NCBI RefSeq assembly: GCF_903181435.1 | Contig: NZ_CAEUHO010000004.1 | Span: 1,178,001 to 1,242,000, forward strand | DNA from: Bacteroides acidifaciens | GTDB lineage: Bacteria; Bacteroidota; Bacteroidia; Bacteroidales; Bacteroidaceae | Length of the DNA: 64,000 nt | Direction: 5' to 3' | In this document: positions 7,462 through 16,785 of the stretch, one piece after another | Layout of the letters: each line of letters opens with the position of its first letter | How positions within the stretch are numbered: the first letter of the stretch is position 1 | Notes under the pieces: generated by a model | Database searches by the model: none | What the model saw: only the letters and a program-made list of their open reading frames with translations | What the model was told of the DNA's origin: nothing | Made by a program: the position numbers and the translations under genes

Positions 7462-9366
7462 TTATTTTGAAATATGTATTATTCCGTCCTGCATCTTCAA
7501 TGCACCTTCTTCCAATAAATGATGGATGACTTCCGCCACTTCCTCTTTCTCCGCCGCTATTTGATTGGCTATCTCTGCTGGAGATAGCGGGTTTTGAGTA
7601 AGCAGCTCTGTGATTTGCCGTTTCAATTCCTCGAAAGAATCTTCGGATAGAGAATCTGTTGCATGACGGCTGAGGCAGACATCACACTGTCCGCAGTTAT
7701 GTTCGTTCTTCTCTCCGAAATAGCGGAGCAACATCCGGCTGCGACATACATTGTCTGAAGTGACATACTCTTCCATTGCCTTGATGCGCGCTTCATAGCG
7801 GACTTTGCGCTCTTCATAGACCGAAGGCGGGATATGTACGAAACGGAGTTCCTGCCGTTCGCGCGTATATATAATATAAGGTGTCTTTTTGTGAGGAATA
7901 TAATCCACGATACGGCGTTTGGTCAGTGTCACCAGTATGTTGTAGATTTGCTCGCGTGTCAACCCGGTACGTATGGACAGGGATGCTTCGCTGATATAAG
8001 CATAATCCGTGAACACTCCTGTGTACGAACGGAGAATGGTCTGTATCAGTGCTTCCGTTTCCGGTCCCATTTCGCGCAACTTGTACAACTCATCCCGGCG
8101 AAGTGTAAACAGGATACGCGAAGCATTGTCTTGCTCGTCCGTATATTCCAGATAACCGGCTTGAGTCAGTATTTTCAGTGCACTGTCCACCGGCACCGGA
8201 AAATATTTGAACTTCCGGCAAAACTCTTCGATATTGAATTCGCGGACACACTGGAATCCGTCTCCCATCGCCATCTGATAGTAATACTGCAAATGTTCGT
8301 AGACATTGAGTATGTATTCCTTGTCGGGAAAAGTATCTGCTATCCGCTTATGTAGGGTCGTCTTGTCCGATTTGGAATATAAGATGACAGCGTAAGCCTT
8401 TTCCCCGTCTCTTCCCGCACGTCCGGCTTCCTGAAAATAGGCTTCGGGCGAATCGGGAAGATCGAGATGCAGTACAATTCGGACATCCGGCTTGTCAATA
8501 CCCATTCCGAAGGCGTTTGTCGCCACCATTACGCGAACCTCACCATTTTGCCAACGCTTTTGCCGCAGGTCTTTTACGGCATTATCAAGTCCCGCATGAT
8601 AGAAATCGGCGGTAATGTCTTCGTTTACCAATAGTTCGGTGATTTCTTTAGTCCGTCGCCTGTTGCGTACATAAATAATGGCACTGCCCGGCATCCTTTG
8701 TAAGATATGCAATAATTCTTTAGTCTTGTTATCCGTCTTGCGGACGATATATGCCAGGTTCTTCCGCTCGAAGCTCATGCGGAAAACATTCCCTTCATGG
8801 AAATTCAGCCGGGCTTGAATGTCTTTTACTACTTCCGGGGTGGCGGTCGCGGTAAGTGCCAACACCGGAACACCCGGCAAAAGTTCCCGTATTTCCGCTA
8901 TCTTCAAGTAAGCAGGACGGAAATCATATCCCCATTGTGAGATACAGTGGCTCTCGTCCACTGTAATCATGGAGACTTTCATGGAACGGAGTTTGATGCG
9001 GAATATTTCCGTATCCAGACGCTCCGGAGAAATATAGAGGAATTTGTAATTGCCGAAGATGCAGTTCTCAAGTGCGGTAATAATCTCCTGCCGTGTCATA
9101 CCGGAATATACGGCAAGAGCCTTGATACCGCGTTTGCGCAGGTTATGCACCTGGTCTTTCATCAGGGCGATGAGAGGAGTGATGACGATGCAAAGTCCCT
9201 CTTGGGCGAGGGCAGGAACCTGAAATGTGATGGACTTGCCGCCACCGGTCGGCATCAGTCCCAGTGTGTCTTTGCCTTCGCCGATACTAGTAATGATCTC
9301 TTCCTGCAAATCGCGGAAAGAGTCATATCCCCAGTATTGTCTTAATATCTCCTGATACTTATTCAA
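7462..9366 (-). CDS. recQ: ATP-dependent DNA helicase RecQ
   Basis: A 3'-5' superfamily 2 DNA helicase for recombination and fork repair. Walker A is TGGGKS (residues 40-45), motif II is DESH (137-140), the aromatic-rich loop follows as CISQWGYDFRPAYL, and motif VI is QEAGRAGRDG. The RecQ-C-terminal zinc site is present as four cysteines in CRSRMLLRYFG and CGQCDVC near residue 540, followed by a winged-helix region. I see no clear HRDC domain, as in other short Bacteroidetes RecQ proteins (634 residues). Its start overlaps the end of recJ by 8 bases, which suggests translational coupling of two recombination enzymes. Confidence 0.96.
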   Translation of the reverse strand: MNKYQEILRQYWGYDSFRDLQEEIITSIGEGKDTLGLMPTGGGKSITFQVPALAQEGLCIVITPLIALMKDQVHNLRKRGIKALAVYSGMTRQEIITALENCIFGNYKFLYISPERLDTEIFRIKLRSMKVSMITVDESHCISQWGYDFRPAYLKIAEIRELLPGVPVLALTATATPEVVKDIQARLNFHEGNVFRMSFERKNLAYIVRKTDNKTKELLHILQRMPGSAIIYVRNRRRTKEITELLVNEDITADFYHAGLDNAVKDLRQKRWQNGEVRVMVATNAFGMGIDKPDVRIVLHLDLPDSPEAYFQEAGRAGRDGEKAYAVILYSKSDKTTLHKRIADTFPDKEYILNVYEHLQYYYQMAMGDGFQCVREFNIEEFCRKFKYFPVPVDSALKILTQAGYLEYTDEQDNASRILFTLRRDELYKLREMGPETEALIQTILRSYTGVFTDYAYISEASLSIRTGLTREQIYNILVTLTKRRIVDYIPHKKTPYIIYTRERQELRFVHIPPSVYEERKVRYEARIKAMEEYVTSDNVCRSRMLLRYFGEKNEHNCGQCDVCLSRHATDSLSEDSFEELKRQITELLTQNPLSPAEIANQIAAEKEEVAEVIHHLLEEGALKMQDGIIHISK

Positions 9367-11077
9367 TCGGTCTTATATCTTCGATTTGAAGTTGCACTTC
9401 ACCACGTTTGTGGGTATTCTCTTCAATGGTGTAGCAGATGTCGAACGAACGTTTGGTCTTGATATATCGTACGTGCGAACTTTGCCCGAATGCGATACCA
9501 TTCATCACATTGTTCGATTTATTGTCAACCAGTTCCAGTTTGATATGTTCCTGGTCGCGTCCCACCACTTTACTTGTCCCATAATCATAGACATGATGCG
9601 TACAGAAAATGGGCTTTATGTTATCGGGGCCGTACGGATTAAACTTTTTCAAGTCATTGAAGAACTTGGGAGAAATATCCCTGAAGTCAATCTCGGCGTC
9701 AATATCAATAACGGCACTGGTTTGCTCCGGCAGGATGTGCTGCGAGACGTATTCTTCGAACCGTTTGGTGAAAGCTTCCACGTTTTCTACTTTCATGGAC
9801 AATCCGGCAGCATAGGTATGTCCGCCAAAATTCTCCAGCAGGTCACGGCAATGTTCAATAGCCTTGTATACATCAAAACCGGAAACAGAGCGTGCGGAAC
9901 CAGTTGCCATATCATCCGTCCGGGTCAGTACTACGGCAGGACGATAGTAAACTTCCGTCAGGCGGGAAGCTACGATACCAATCACCCCTTTGTGCCACTC
10001 TTCGTTATAAAGCACGATAGAGCGGCGGTCGGCTAACCCGTCCAGGTTGGCGACGATTTTGTTCGCCTCTTCCGTCATGCTTTTATCGAGGTCTTTCCGT
10101 GTCTCGTTATACTGATTGATTTGTCCGGCTTTCTCAAGCGCAGCCGAGAAGTCTTTTTCCGTCAACAAGTCCACCGCTTCTTTTCCGTTCTGGATACGTC
10201 CCGACGCATTGATGCGCGGCCCGATTTTGAACACAATGTCGCTGACAGTGATTTCTTTTTCGGAAAGTCCACATACGTCGATAATGGCTTTCATCCCGAT
10301 ACTCGGATTACTGTTCAACTGCTTCAGCCCATGAAAAGCCAGAATACGGTTTTCACCCATAATCGGAACGATGTCCGACGCGATACTTACCGCTACGATG
10401 TCGAGCAATGGAATCAGATGATGAAACTCGATACCGTTGCTGATAGCGAATGCCTGCATGAATTTGAAACCTACGCCACAGCCCGAAAGATGCGTGTACG
10501 GATACGTATTATCCAGACGCTTGGCATTCAGGATAGCTACGGCAGGCGGCAGGATGTCATCCGGCACATGATGGTCACAGATGATAAAATCAATGCCTTT
10601 CTCCTTGGCATACGTGATTTCCTCTACTGCCTTTATTCCGCAGTCGAGTACGATAATCAGTCCTACACCGGTTTCGGCGGCATAGTCTACTCCTTTTTTA
10701 GAAATGCCATACCCTTCGTCGTAGCGGTCGGGTATGTAATAATCAAGGTTCGAATAGAACTGTTGAATAAACTTGTAGACCAGTGCTACGGCGGTAGTAC
10801 CGTCTACGTCATAATCTCCATAAATTAGAATACGTTCTTTCTTTCCCATCGCCTTGTTCAGACGTTCTACTGCAATATCCATATCCTTCATCAGGAACGG
10901 GTTGTGCAAGTCGGGCAATTGCGGGCGGAAAAACTTCTTGGCATCCGTTGCCTTCGTTATTCCCCGCTGTACCAAAAGTTGTCCAAGTATCGGGCTAATC
11001 CCTAATTCCTGGGCCAATGTCTGGCTTGTCTCTGCCTGTTCGGGTGTAATGGGTCGATAATTCCATTTGTGATTCAT
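9359..11077 (-). CDS. recJ: Single-stranded-DNA-specific exonuclease RecJ
   Basis: A 5'-3' single-strand exonuclease for recombination and mismatch repair, often acting after a RecQ helicase, which is the next gene. DHH-family motifs are present: DYDVDG (88-93), DHH (168-170) and a later GGHTYAAG (DHHA1) metal/substrate motif. The C-terminal OB-like domain follows. I chose the ATG at 11077 (MNHKWNYRPIT) over an in-frame ATG at 11110, because RecJ proteins of this group begin this way. A possible -7 box (TACTTTTA, 11144-11151) lies upstream, without a good -33 partner. Confidence 0.95.
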   Translation of the reverse strand: MNHKWNYRPITPEQAETSQTLAQELGISPILGQLLVQRGITKATDAKKFFRPQLPDLHNPFLMKDMDIAVERLNKAMGKKERILIYGDYDVDGTTAVALVYKFIQQFYSNLDYYIPDRYDEGYGISKKGVDYAAETGVGLIIVLDCGIKAVEEITYAKEKGIDFIICDHHVPDDILPPAVAILNAKRLDNTYPYTHLSGCGVGFKFMQAFAISNGIEFHHLIPLLDIVAVSIASDIVPIMGENRILAFHGLKQLNSNPSIGMKAIIDVCGLSEKEITVSDIVFKIGPRINASGRIQNGKEAVDLLTEKDFSAALEKAGQINQYNETRKDLDKSMTEEANKIVANLDGLADRRSIVLYNEEWHKGVIGIVASRLTEVYYRPAVVLTRTDDMATGSARSVSGFDVYKAIEHCRDLLENFGGHTYAAGLSMKVENVEAFTKRFEEYVSQHILPEQTSAVIDIDAEIDFRDISPKFFNDLKKFNPYGPDNIKPIFCTHHVYDYGTSKVVGRDQEHIKLELVDNKSNNVMNGIAFGQSSHVRYIKTKRSFDICYTIEENTHKRGEVQLQIEDIRPIE

Positions 11078-11253
11078 TTTATATATTGTTTTTTCTTTTT
11101 CTGTTCTCAAGGGTTGCGAAAGGCACTTCTTCCCAACGAGGGGTAAAAGTACGAAAAAAACCGGAAGTGGAAGTAGATATGACGAAAATATTTCATGGAC
11201 AGTGGAAAACCGGAAGTTTGATATGGGGTATCTTTTAGTTTTTATAGCTGATT

Positions 11254-11284
11254 TTTGGAAGATAACTTTTTTGGTTTATCTTTG
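11254..11284 (+). promoter_or_regulatory. Predicted promoter of the ECF sigma gene
   Basis: TTTG (11254-11257), a 19-base spacer, then TATCTTTG (11277-11284). The expected transcription start is about 20 bases before the ATG at 11308. The sigma gene therefore seems to be read by the housekeeping polymerase. Confidence 0.75.
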
Positions 11285-11307
11285 CTCCACCAATAAGAAT
11301 CTGATAA

Positions 11308-11868
11308 ATGAGAAAGCCGCGCAACGTCACAGACTCCAATATGACATTTGATAATATCTATTCAGAGTATTATCAACGTTGCTTCCTATTTGCCAAATCC
11401 TATCTCCATGATGAAATGCTTTCGAAAGATATAGCTTCTGAGGCGATGATTACTTTATGGACTACGATGAAGACGGAAGAAGTGGATAATGTCCGTGCTT
11501 TCTTGATGACCGTAGTAAAGAACCAGTCGTTGAATCATCTGCGGAATGAGCACTTGCGGATGGAAGCTCGTGAGAATATCCTGAATGACGAACTTTATGA
11601 GCTTGACTTCCGCATCTCTTCTTTGGACGCCTGCAATCCGACGGATATTTTCTCGGAAGAGATTAACCGGATTGTCAACCGGACATTGGATACATTGCCG
11701 CTACAAACCCGGAATGTTTTCAGAATGAGCCGCTATGAGAACAAATCTATAAAAGAAATAGCCGATACGTTGAATATCAGCGTCAAAGGTGTCGATTATC
11801 ATATCGGTAAGGCTCTGAAAGCCTTGCGTGTTAATCTGAAAGATTATCTTTATCTCTTCTTCATTTAA
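11308..11868 (+). CDS. ECF-type RNA polymerase sigma factor
   Basis: A 186-residue group 4 sigma-70 factor. Region 2 spans about residues 12-80 (YYQRCFLFAKSYLHDEM and the following helices) and region 4 spans about 125-180, with the helix-turn-helix in SIKEIADTLNISVKGVDYHIGKAL. It lacks regions 1 and 3, as ECF sigma factors do. It heads a locus with a FecR anti-sigma factor and a SusC with an N-terminal STN domain. This is the usual trans-envelope signalling set, in which ligand binding by SusC releases the sigma factor. An alternative start is the ATG at 11341, which would remove 11 residues. The target promoter is unknown but is probably upstream of the SusC gene. Confidence 0.93.
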   Translation: MRKPRNVTDSNMTFDNIYSEYYQRCFLFAKSYLHDEMLSKDIASEAMITLWTTMKTEEVDNVRAFLMTVVKNQSLNHLRNEHLRMEARENILNDELYELDFRISSLDACNPTDIFSEEINRIVNRTLDTLPLQTRNVFRMSRYENKSIKEIADTLNISVKGVDYHIGKALKALRVNLKDYLYLFFI

Positions 11869-12287
11869 TAAAGTACTGCTTTATTCCCAATCTATTAATA
11901 GATAACTTCTTTTGTATTAAGTCTAAACTTGTATTTCATTAGTTGCAAACTTCTTTTTGATTACCTTCAAACTATAAACGCAAGTTCTGTTTTTATAAAT
12001 GCAATCTTTGATTATAAAAATGCAACCTTTGTCTTTATAATCAAAGATTGCATTTATAGTTTGTAATTAGGCAAATGCAACTTTACTCTTAGATAAGAGG
12101 AAGTTTATACCTAATAGACAGTGACTTTTCTATTAATAGATAAGGAGTGAAGAAGTACTGTCCTAAGCATTAATAACCTGTTGATTGAAGAAAAACTCAC
12201 TTTTTCATCTTTTCGACTAGTGAGCTTCTTTTCTGGTGTGTCTATTATGTACAAGGCGGATAAATGCTTTGGATAATAGAACGCTAT
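11869..12287 (+). repeat. 419-bp AT-rich gap with perfect 25-bp inverted repeat and paired palindromes
   Basis: No gene is visible here. A perfect 25-bp inverted repeat (11994-12018 with 12034-12058) encloses 15 bases. It is part of a cluster of about six copies, in both orientations, of a motif near ATGCAAnCTTT between 11944 and 12085. An identical 15-base element containing the palindrome TCTATTAATAGA occurs twice, at 11891-11905 and 12129-12143, on either side of that cluster. The arrangement suggests protein-binding sites or a strong RNA hairpin between the sigma and anti-sigma genes. Confidence 0.75.
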
Positions 12288-13232
12288 ATGGACATAAAAC
12301 TACTTAATAAATATATTGCCGGTGACGTACTTCCCGAAGAAAAGAAGGAAGTGATACGCTGGATGAAGGAGAGCGAAGAACATCGTGAACAACTGATGCA
12401 GTTACATCGCATTTATAACGCAACTCTTTGGAACGGAAACGTTGACGGACAGAATACGAAGAATACGGAAAAGAAGAAGCTTGTAATGAGATATCTCTGG
12501 ACGTCAATGAAGATAGCCGCGGTAGTTGCTATGCTCGCTTTTATCATCCATAAGGAATATCAGGACTACCGGTTGGAACATTCTACCGCTGTGCAGACAG
12601 TGACCGTTCCGGCGGGACAGCGTGCCAATCTGATATTGGCTGACGGGACAACAGTTTGGTTGAACTCCAACTCCACATTGAAATACCCCGCCAACGGCTT
12701 CCACTCTACAAACAGAAAGGTGACTTTGGAAGGAGAAGGATACTTTGAAGTGGCGCACGACGAGAAACACCCTTTCATTGTTGAAACGGAGAAATATGAT
12801 ATCCGGGTATTGGGAACCACCTTCAACGTATCCGCTTATCCGAATTCCGGCATGTTCGAAACGTCTCTGATAGAAGGAAAAGTAACCGTCTACCAGCCGG
12901 ATACGCAAAACGAAATAGTGCTGAAACCGCATGAGAAAGTAGAAGCGAGAGACGGTAAACTTTATAAAGAGACATTCACTTCGGACAACGACTTCCTCTG
13001 GCGGATGGGAATCTATTCCTTTAAGAATGAACCTTTGGCAACGGTATTCAAGAAATTGGAGCAATATTATGAAGTGCAGATTATCAACAATAATCAAGAG
13101 ATAGCTTCCCGTCCGTGTACAGGTAAGTTCCGGCAGAAAGAAGGTATCGAACACGTGATGAAGGTATTACAGAAGTACGTTAAATTTAACTATATACAGG
13201 ATGATGAGAAGAATCAGATTATCATCTATTAA
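12288..13232 (+). CDS. FecR-family anti-sigma factor
   Basis: An inner-membrane anti-sigma factor of about 314 residues. The cytoplasmic N-terminus (MDIKLLNKYIAGD, then a helical sigma-binding region) is followed by one transmembrane segment around residues 70-85 (IAAVVAMLAFIIH). A periplasmic FecR domain (about 90-190, with AGQRANLILADGTTVWLN) and a C-terminal DUF4974 domain (about 235-310) come next. The periplasmic part should contact the STN domain of the downstream SusC. I prefer the ATG at 12288 to one at 12264, because the protein then starts with the conserved MDIK... helix. The 419-bp gap after the sigma gene is longer than usual for such pairs. Confidence 0.93.
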   Translation: MDIKLLNKYIAGDVLPEEKKEVIRWMKESEEHREQLMQLHRIYNATLWNGNVDGQNTKNTEKKKLVMRYLWTSMKIAAVVAMLAFIIHKEYQDYRLEHSTAVQTVTVPAGQRANLILADGTTVWLNSNSTLKYPANGFHSTNRKVTLEGEGYFEVAHDEKHPFIVETEKYDIRVLGTTFNVSAYPNSGMFETSLIEGKVTVYQPDTQNEIVLKPHEKVEARDGKLYKETFTSDNDFLWRMGIYSFKNEPLATVFKKLEQYYEVQIINNNQEIASRPCTGKFRQKEGIEHVMKVLQKYVKFNYIQDDEKNQIIIY

Positions 13233-13297
13233 TAAAGAAGTATGAACCCTAAAATGAAAAACATGAAAACAAGAGCACCTGTCTGTTTAGAACGAAA

Positions 13298-13329
13298 ATA
13301 TCGGTAAATGCTGCAACATTTACCGATAT
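13298..13329 (+). repeat. Perfect 13-bp hairpin between anti-sigma and SusC genes
   Basis: Arms 13298-13310 and 13317-13329 are perfectly complementary around a 6-base loop. No T-run follows, so it is not a typical terminator. It could act as an mRNA processing or stability element, or a weak attenuator, ahead of the SusC gene. A 21-codon frame (13242-13307) ends inside its left arm. Confidence 0.6.
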
Positions 13330-13404
13330 GTGAGAAGTCAATAAAAAAGACTCGACTTTCATTCCAAATCTTTATGTATTAACTTAATAACTCTAGGCAA
13401 AGAT

Positions 13405-16400
13405 ATGAAAAATAATCTTTGGTATGGGCGTATTGTCCATAGAAAAACACACTGTACTCAAATTTTAAGAATTATGAGGTTAACTGTCTTTTTCCTGTTA
13501 TTCATCATTTTTGAGACGTATGCCCTGAACGGCTATTCTCAGAATCAAAAAGTTACGATGAATAAAGGAACCGCAACATTCGCCGAAATCATTAGGCAGA
13601 TTGAAAAACAAACAGACTATTTGTTTATCTATAATGAACACGAGGTTAGTCTGAAACGGAAAGTGTCTATTTCCACTCAGAATGGGACAGTGGCAAGTCT
13701 GCTGGTGGATGCGCTGAAGGGTACGGAGTTCTCCTATACAATGGAAGGAAAACACATCATCCTTACGAAAAAACAAGTTGAAGCACTAAGTCCTGTGCAA
13801 CACAAGAAAAGAATAACCGGTCTGGTGAAGGAATATTCGGGCGAAGCCATCGTAGGATGCAATGTGTCGGTTAAGGGTACTACCATCGGCACAATCACCG
13901 ATATAAATGGTAAGTATAGCCTTGAAGTTCCCGATAATGCTACCTTGGTCTTTTCATTCCTCGGATATAAGAGTATGGAATATCCGGTGAAAGCACAGCA
14001 GACTATCAATGTGACCTTGGGCGAAGATTCAAAAGCACTTAATGAAGTGGTGGTTGTAGGATATGGTACACAACGCAAGGCGTTGGTGACTAATGCAATC
14101 AGTTCTTTTAAGCCCAGCGAATCGAATATGCGTCCGGTGTTGACTCCGAGTGAATTACTACAAGGACGAGTGGCGGGTGTTACGGTATCGACCGGCTCCG
14201 GCAATTTGGGAAGTTCCGAACGAATGAGTATCCGCGGTGCGGCCTCTTTGAGTGCCAGCAACGAACCTCTGTACGTGGTGGACGGAATTCCCATCCTTAA
14301 CAGTAACGCTTCCTTATTCAATATGGGGGAAGATTTGAGTTCGATGGCAGTGTTGAATCTGACGGACATCGAATCTATTGAAGTATTGAAAGATGCCGCT
14401 TCGGCAGCTATCTACGGTTCGCGGGCAACGAATGGCGTGGTGGTGATTACAACCAAATCCGGTAAGGAAGGCCGTTCGGATATTCGTTTGAATGTCAGTA
14501 CGGGAATCTCCAAATTTGCCAATAAAGGACGCATCAAATATGCGGATTCCGACTTGTATGTGGAAACCTACAACGACGGAGTCGAACGTTATAATCGTCA
14601 GAATGGCTATACCGTAGGTTCGGCGGGATATGTAGTACCTATCTCCAACCCATTCCAGGGAATGCCCGATACGGATTGGCTGGATTTGATTACTCAAGTG
14701 GGACATTCTTACAATGTAGACCTCTCCTTTTCCGGTGGAAGCAAAAAAACTAAATTCTATGTCGGAGCCAATTACAATTATCAGGAAGGTATTATTAAGA
14801 CTAATGATATAACCAAAATTAATCTGAAAGCGAAGATTAGCCATGAAATGGCTTCGTGGTTGGAAGTCGGTGCTAATGTTAGCGGTAATTATCTGAAAAA
14901 CAACCGTGTTCCGGGAGCCAATATCGGTTCTACCATCGTAGCCCGTGCCGTTGAACAGCGTCCTTTCGACCGCCCTTACAAGCCGAACGGAGACTATTAT
15001 TTAGGTGGAACTGATGAACTGGCACGTCATAACCCGCTTCAGATTCTGAATGAAGAAGTATCCTATATTGATACCTACCGTTATTTAGGAACGTTCAATG
15101 CCGACTTAAAATATAAGAAGTTCAGTCTGAAGAACTCTGTCAGCACCGACATCGGATATACATATGACTATGTGTACTACAATGAGAATCATCCTTATGG
15201 AGCAGGCGGCGGACGTATTGTGGAGTATAACCGCTTGGTGAAGAACTTATTGATAGAGAATGTATTCAACTATAATGATAAGTTCGGTGATTTTGAAGCG
15301 GGTTTGATGCTAGGACATTCTTTCCAGAAGATGTCCACCCGTACATCTTCCATCGACGGACGCGGTTTTCCGTCTCCGGTATTCGATACGGTCGGCACGG
15401 CTTCCGAAATCTATAACGCTTCGGGCGGCATCTCCGAGTTTGCCATGGAGTCCTACTTCGGACGTATCAACCTGTCTTATTTAGACCGTTACATTCTGAA
15501 TGTGACCATGCGTTCGGACGGTTCATCCCGTTTTGCCCCTTCCGACCGTTACGGATATTTCCCCTCTGTCTCTTTAGGTTGGAATGTTTCGAAAGAATCT
15601 TTCTGGAAATTCCCTCAGACAGACTTGAAGTTCCGCCTGAGTTATGGTAAGACCGGAAATCAAGATGGAATCGGCAATTATGCTTGGCAACCGTTAATGT
15701 CCGGCGGTATCAACTACGGCAATAATAGCGGTATGGCTGTCACCAGCATGGGAAACAACAAACTGACATGGGAAACTGCCGACCAGTATGACTTCGGCTT
15801 CGACCTGGGCTTCTGGAACGGCAAACTGAATATGATAGCCGATATTTATCTGAAGAATACGAACAACCTGCTTTATTCAATGCCCTTGCATGGAACAAGC
15901 GGTTTCACCAGTATCATCAGCAATATCGGCTCGATGCGGAACTATGGTGTGGAGTTTTCCATCAACGGACATCTGAATATAGGGAAAGTCAACTGGACTT
16001 CCTCTTTCAACATCTCCCACAACAAAAACAAATTGACTAAACTGCTGGGAGACGACTTACTTCCGATAGGTGCTAACCGCGCCTTGAAAGTAGGTGAGGA
16101 ACTGGGAGCTTTCTACCTGTTCCAGATGGACGGGCTCTACCAATATGACGGTGAAGTGCCGCAACCGTTGTACGACCTGGGTGTACGTGCCGGTGACGTG
16201 AAATATCATGACGCAGATAATAATGGCATTATCAATGACAACGACCGTGTATTGACCGGTTCTTCCAATCCCGATTTCTTCGGCGGATGGAACAATACTT
16301 TCAAATACAAAGGTTTCCAGTTGGATGTGTTCTTTACGTATATGTACGGAAATGATGTGTATGCCGAATGGGCGGTGACCGCTACCCGTCCCGGATACCG

Positions 16401-16770
16401 CATGGCTATTACGGAAGATGTTGCCAAGAATCGTTGGACGGCTCCGGGAAGTTCTGATAAATATCCGCGTGCGGTCAATACGCTGTGTGGGCATAACAGC
16501 AAGAACTCCACCCGTTTCCTTGAAGACGGCTCTTTCATCCGCTTGCGTTCTCTTACATTCAGTTATACATTCCCGCAAGTAATGTTACAAAAGATTCGAT
16601 TGAAAGGTCTGCGTCTCTATGTGCAAGGGGATAACCTGTTGCTGTTCTCCAAATACTCCGGCTGGGACCCTGAAGTGAGTAAGAACATGGACCCGCAGTA
16701 CTTTGGCGTCGATTTGTATGGAGTCCCGCCTTCCCGTTCGGTCAATTTCGGAATAAACCTTAGTTTCTAA
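13405..16770 (+). CDS. SusC/RagA-type TonB-dependent receptor with STN domain
   Basis: A 1121-residue outer-membrane importer. After a signal peptide (about residues 24-45) come an STN signalling domain (about 50-105), a CarboxypepD_reg-like beta domain (about 133-212), a TonB box near EVVVVGYGTQRK (about 214-225), the plug (about 230-345) and a long beta-barrel ending in the C-terminal aromatic VNFGINLSF. The STN domain marks it as a transducer that signals to the FecR anti-sigma factor two genes upstream. The SusD lid gene follows after 15 bases. The substrate is probably the glycan processed by the downstream phosphodiester glycosidases, which is an inference. Confidence 0.95.
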   Translation: MKNNLWYGRIVHRKTHCTQILRIMRLTVFFLLFIIFETYALNGYSQNQKVTMNKGTATFAEIIRQIEKQTDYLFIYNEHEVSLKRKVSISTQNGTVASLLVDALKGTEFSYTMEGKHIILTKKQVEALSPVQHKKRITGLVKEYSGEAIVGCNVSVKGTTIGTITDINGKYSLEVPDNATLVFSFLGYKSMEYPVKAQQTINVTLGEDSKALNEVVVVGYGTQRKALVTNAISSFKPSESNMRPVLTPSELLQGRVAGVTVSTGSGNLGSSERMSIRGAASLSASNEPLYVVDGIPILNSNASLFNMGEDLSSMAVLNLTDIESIEVLKDAASAAIYGSRATNGVVVITTKSGKEGRSDIRLNVSTGISKFANKGRIKYADSDLYVETYNDGVERYNRQNGYTVGSAGYVVPISNPFQGMPDTDWLDLITQVGHSYNVDLSFSGGSKKTKFYVGANYNYQEGIIKTNDITKINLKAKISHEMASWLEVGANVSGNYLKNNRVPGANIGSTIVARAVEQRPFDRPYKPNGDYYLGGTDELARHNPLQILNEEVSYIDTYRYLGTFNADLKYKKFSLKNSVSTDIGYTYDYVYYNENHPYGAGGGRIVEYNRLVKNLLIENVFNYNDKFGDFEAGLMLGHSFQKMSTRTSSIDGRGFPSPVFDTVGTASEIYNASGGISEFAMESYFGRINLSYLDRYILNVTMRSDGSSRFAPSDRYGYFPSVSLGWNVSKESFWKFPQTDLKFRLSYGKTGNQDGIGNYAWQPLMSGGINYGNNSGMAVTSMGNNKLTWETADQYDFGFDLGFWNGKLNMIADIYLKNTNNLLYSMPLHGTSGFTSIISNIGSMRNYGVEFSINGHLNIGKVNWTSSFNISHNKNKLTKLLGDDLLPIGANRALKVGEELGAFYLFQMDGLYQYDGEVPQPLYDLGVRAGDVKYHDADNNGIINDNDRVLTGSSNPDFFGGWNNTFKYKGFQLDVFFTYMYGNDVYAEWAVTATRPGYRMAITEDVAKNRWTAPGSSDKYPRAVNTLCGHNSKNSTRFLEDGSFIRLRSLTFSYTFPQVMLQKIRLKGLRLYVQGDNLLLFSKYSGWDPEVSKNMDPQYFGVDLYGVPPSRSVNFGINLSF

Positions 16771-16785
16771 TCATAAACGCTCACA

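Noticed and set aside
11994..12058. Reading the 25-bp inverted repeat as the ends of a transposon or as a CRISPR unit
   Set aside because: Only 15 bases lie between the arms, there is no transposase, no target-site duplication and no regular spacer pattern.
12504..13154. 216-codon minus-strand frame opposite the FecR gene
   Set aside because: Antisense shadow of a well-supported anti-sigma gene; composition reflects the complementary codons.
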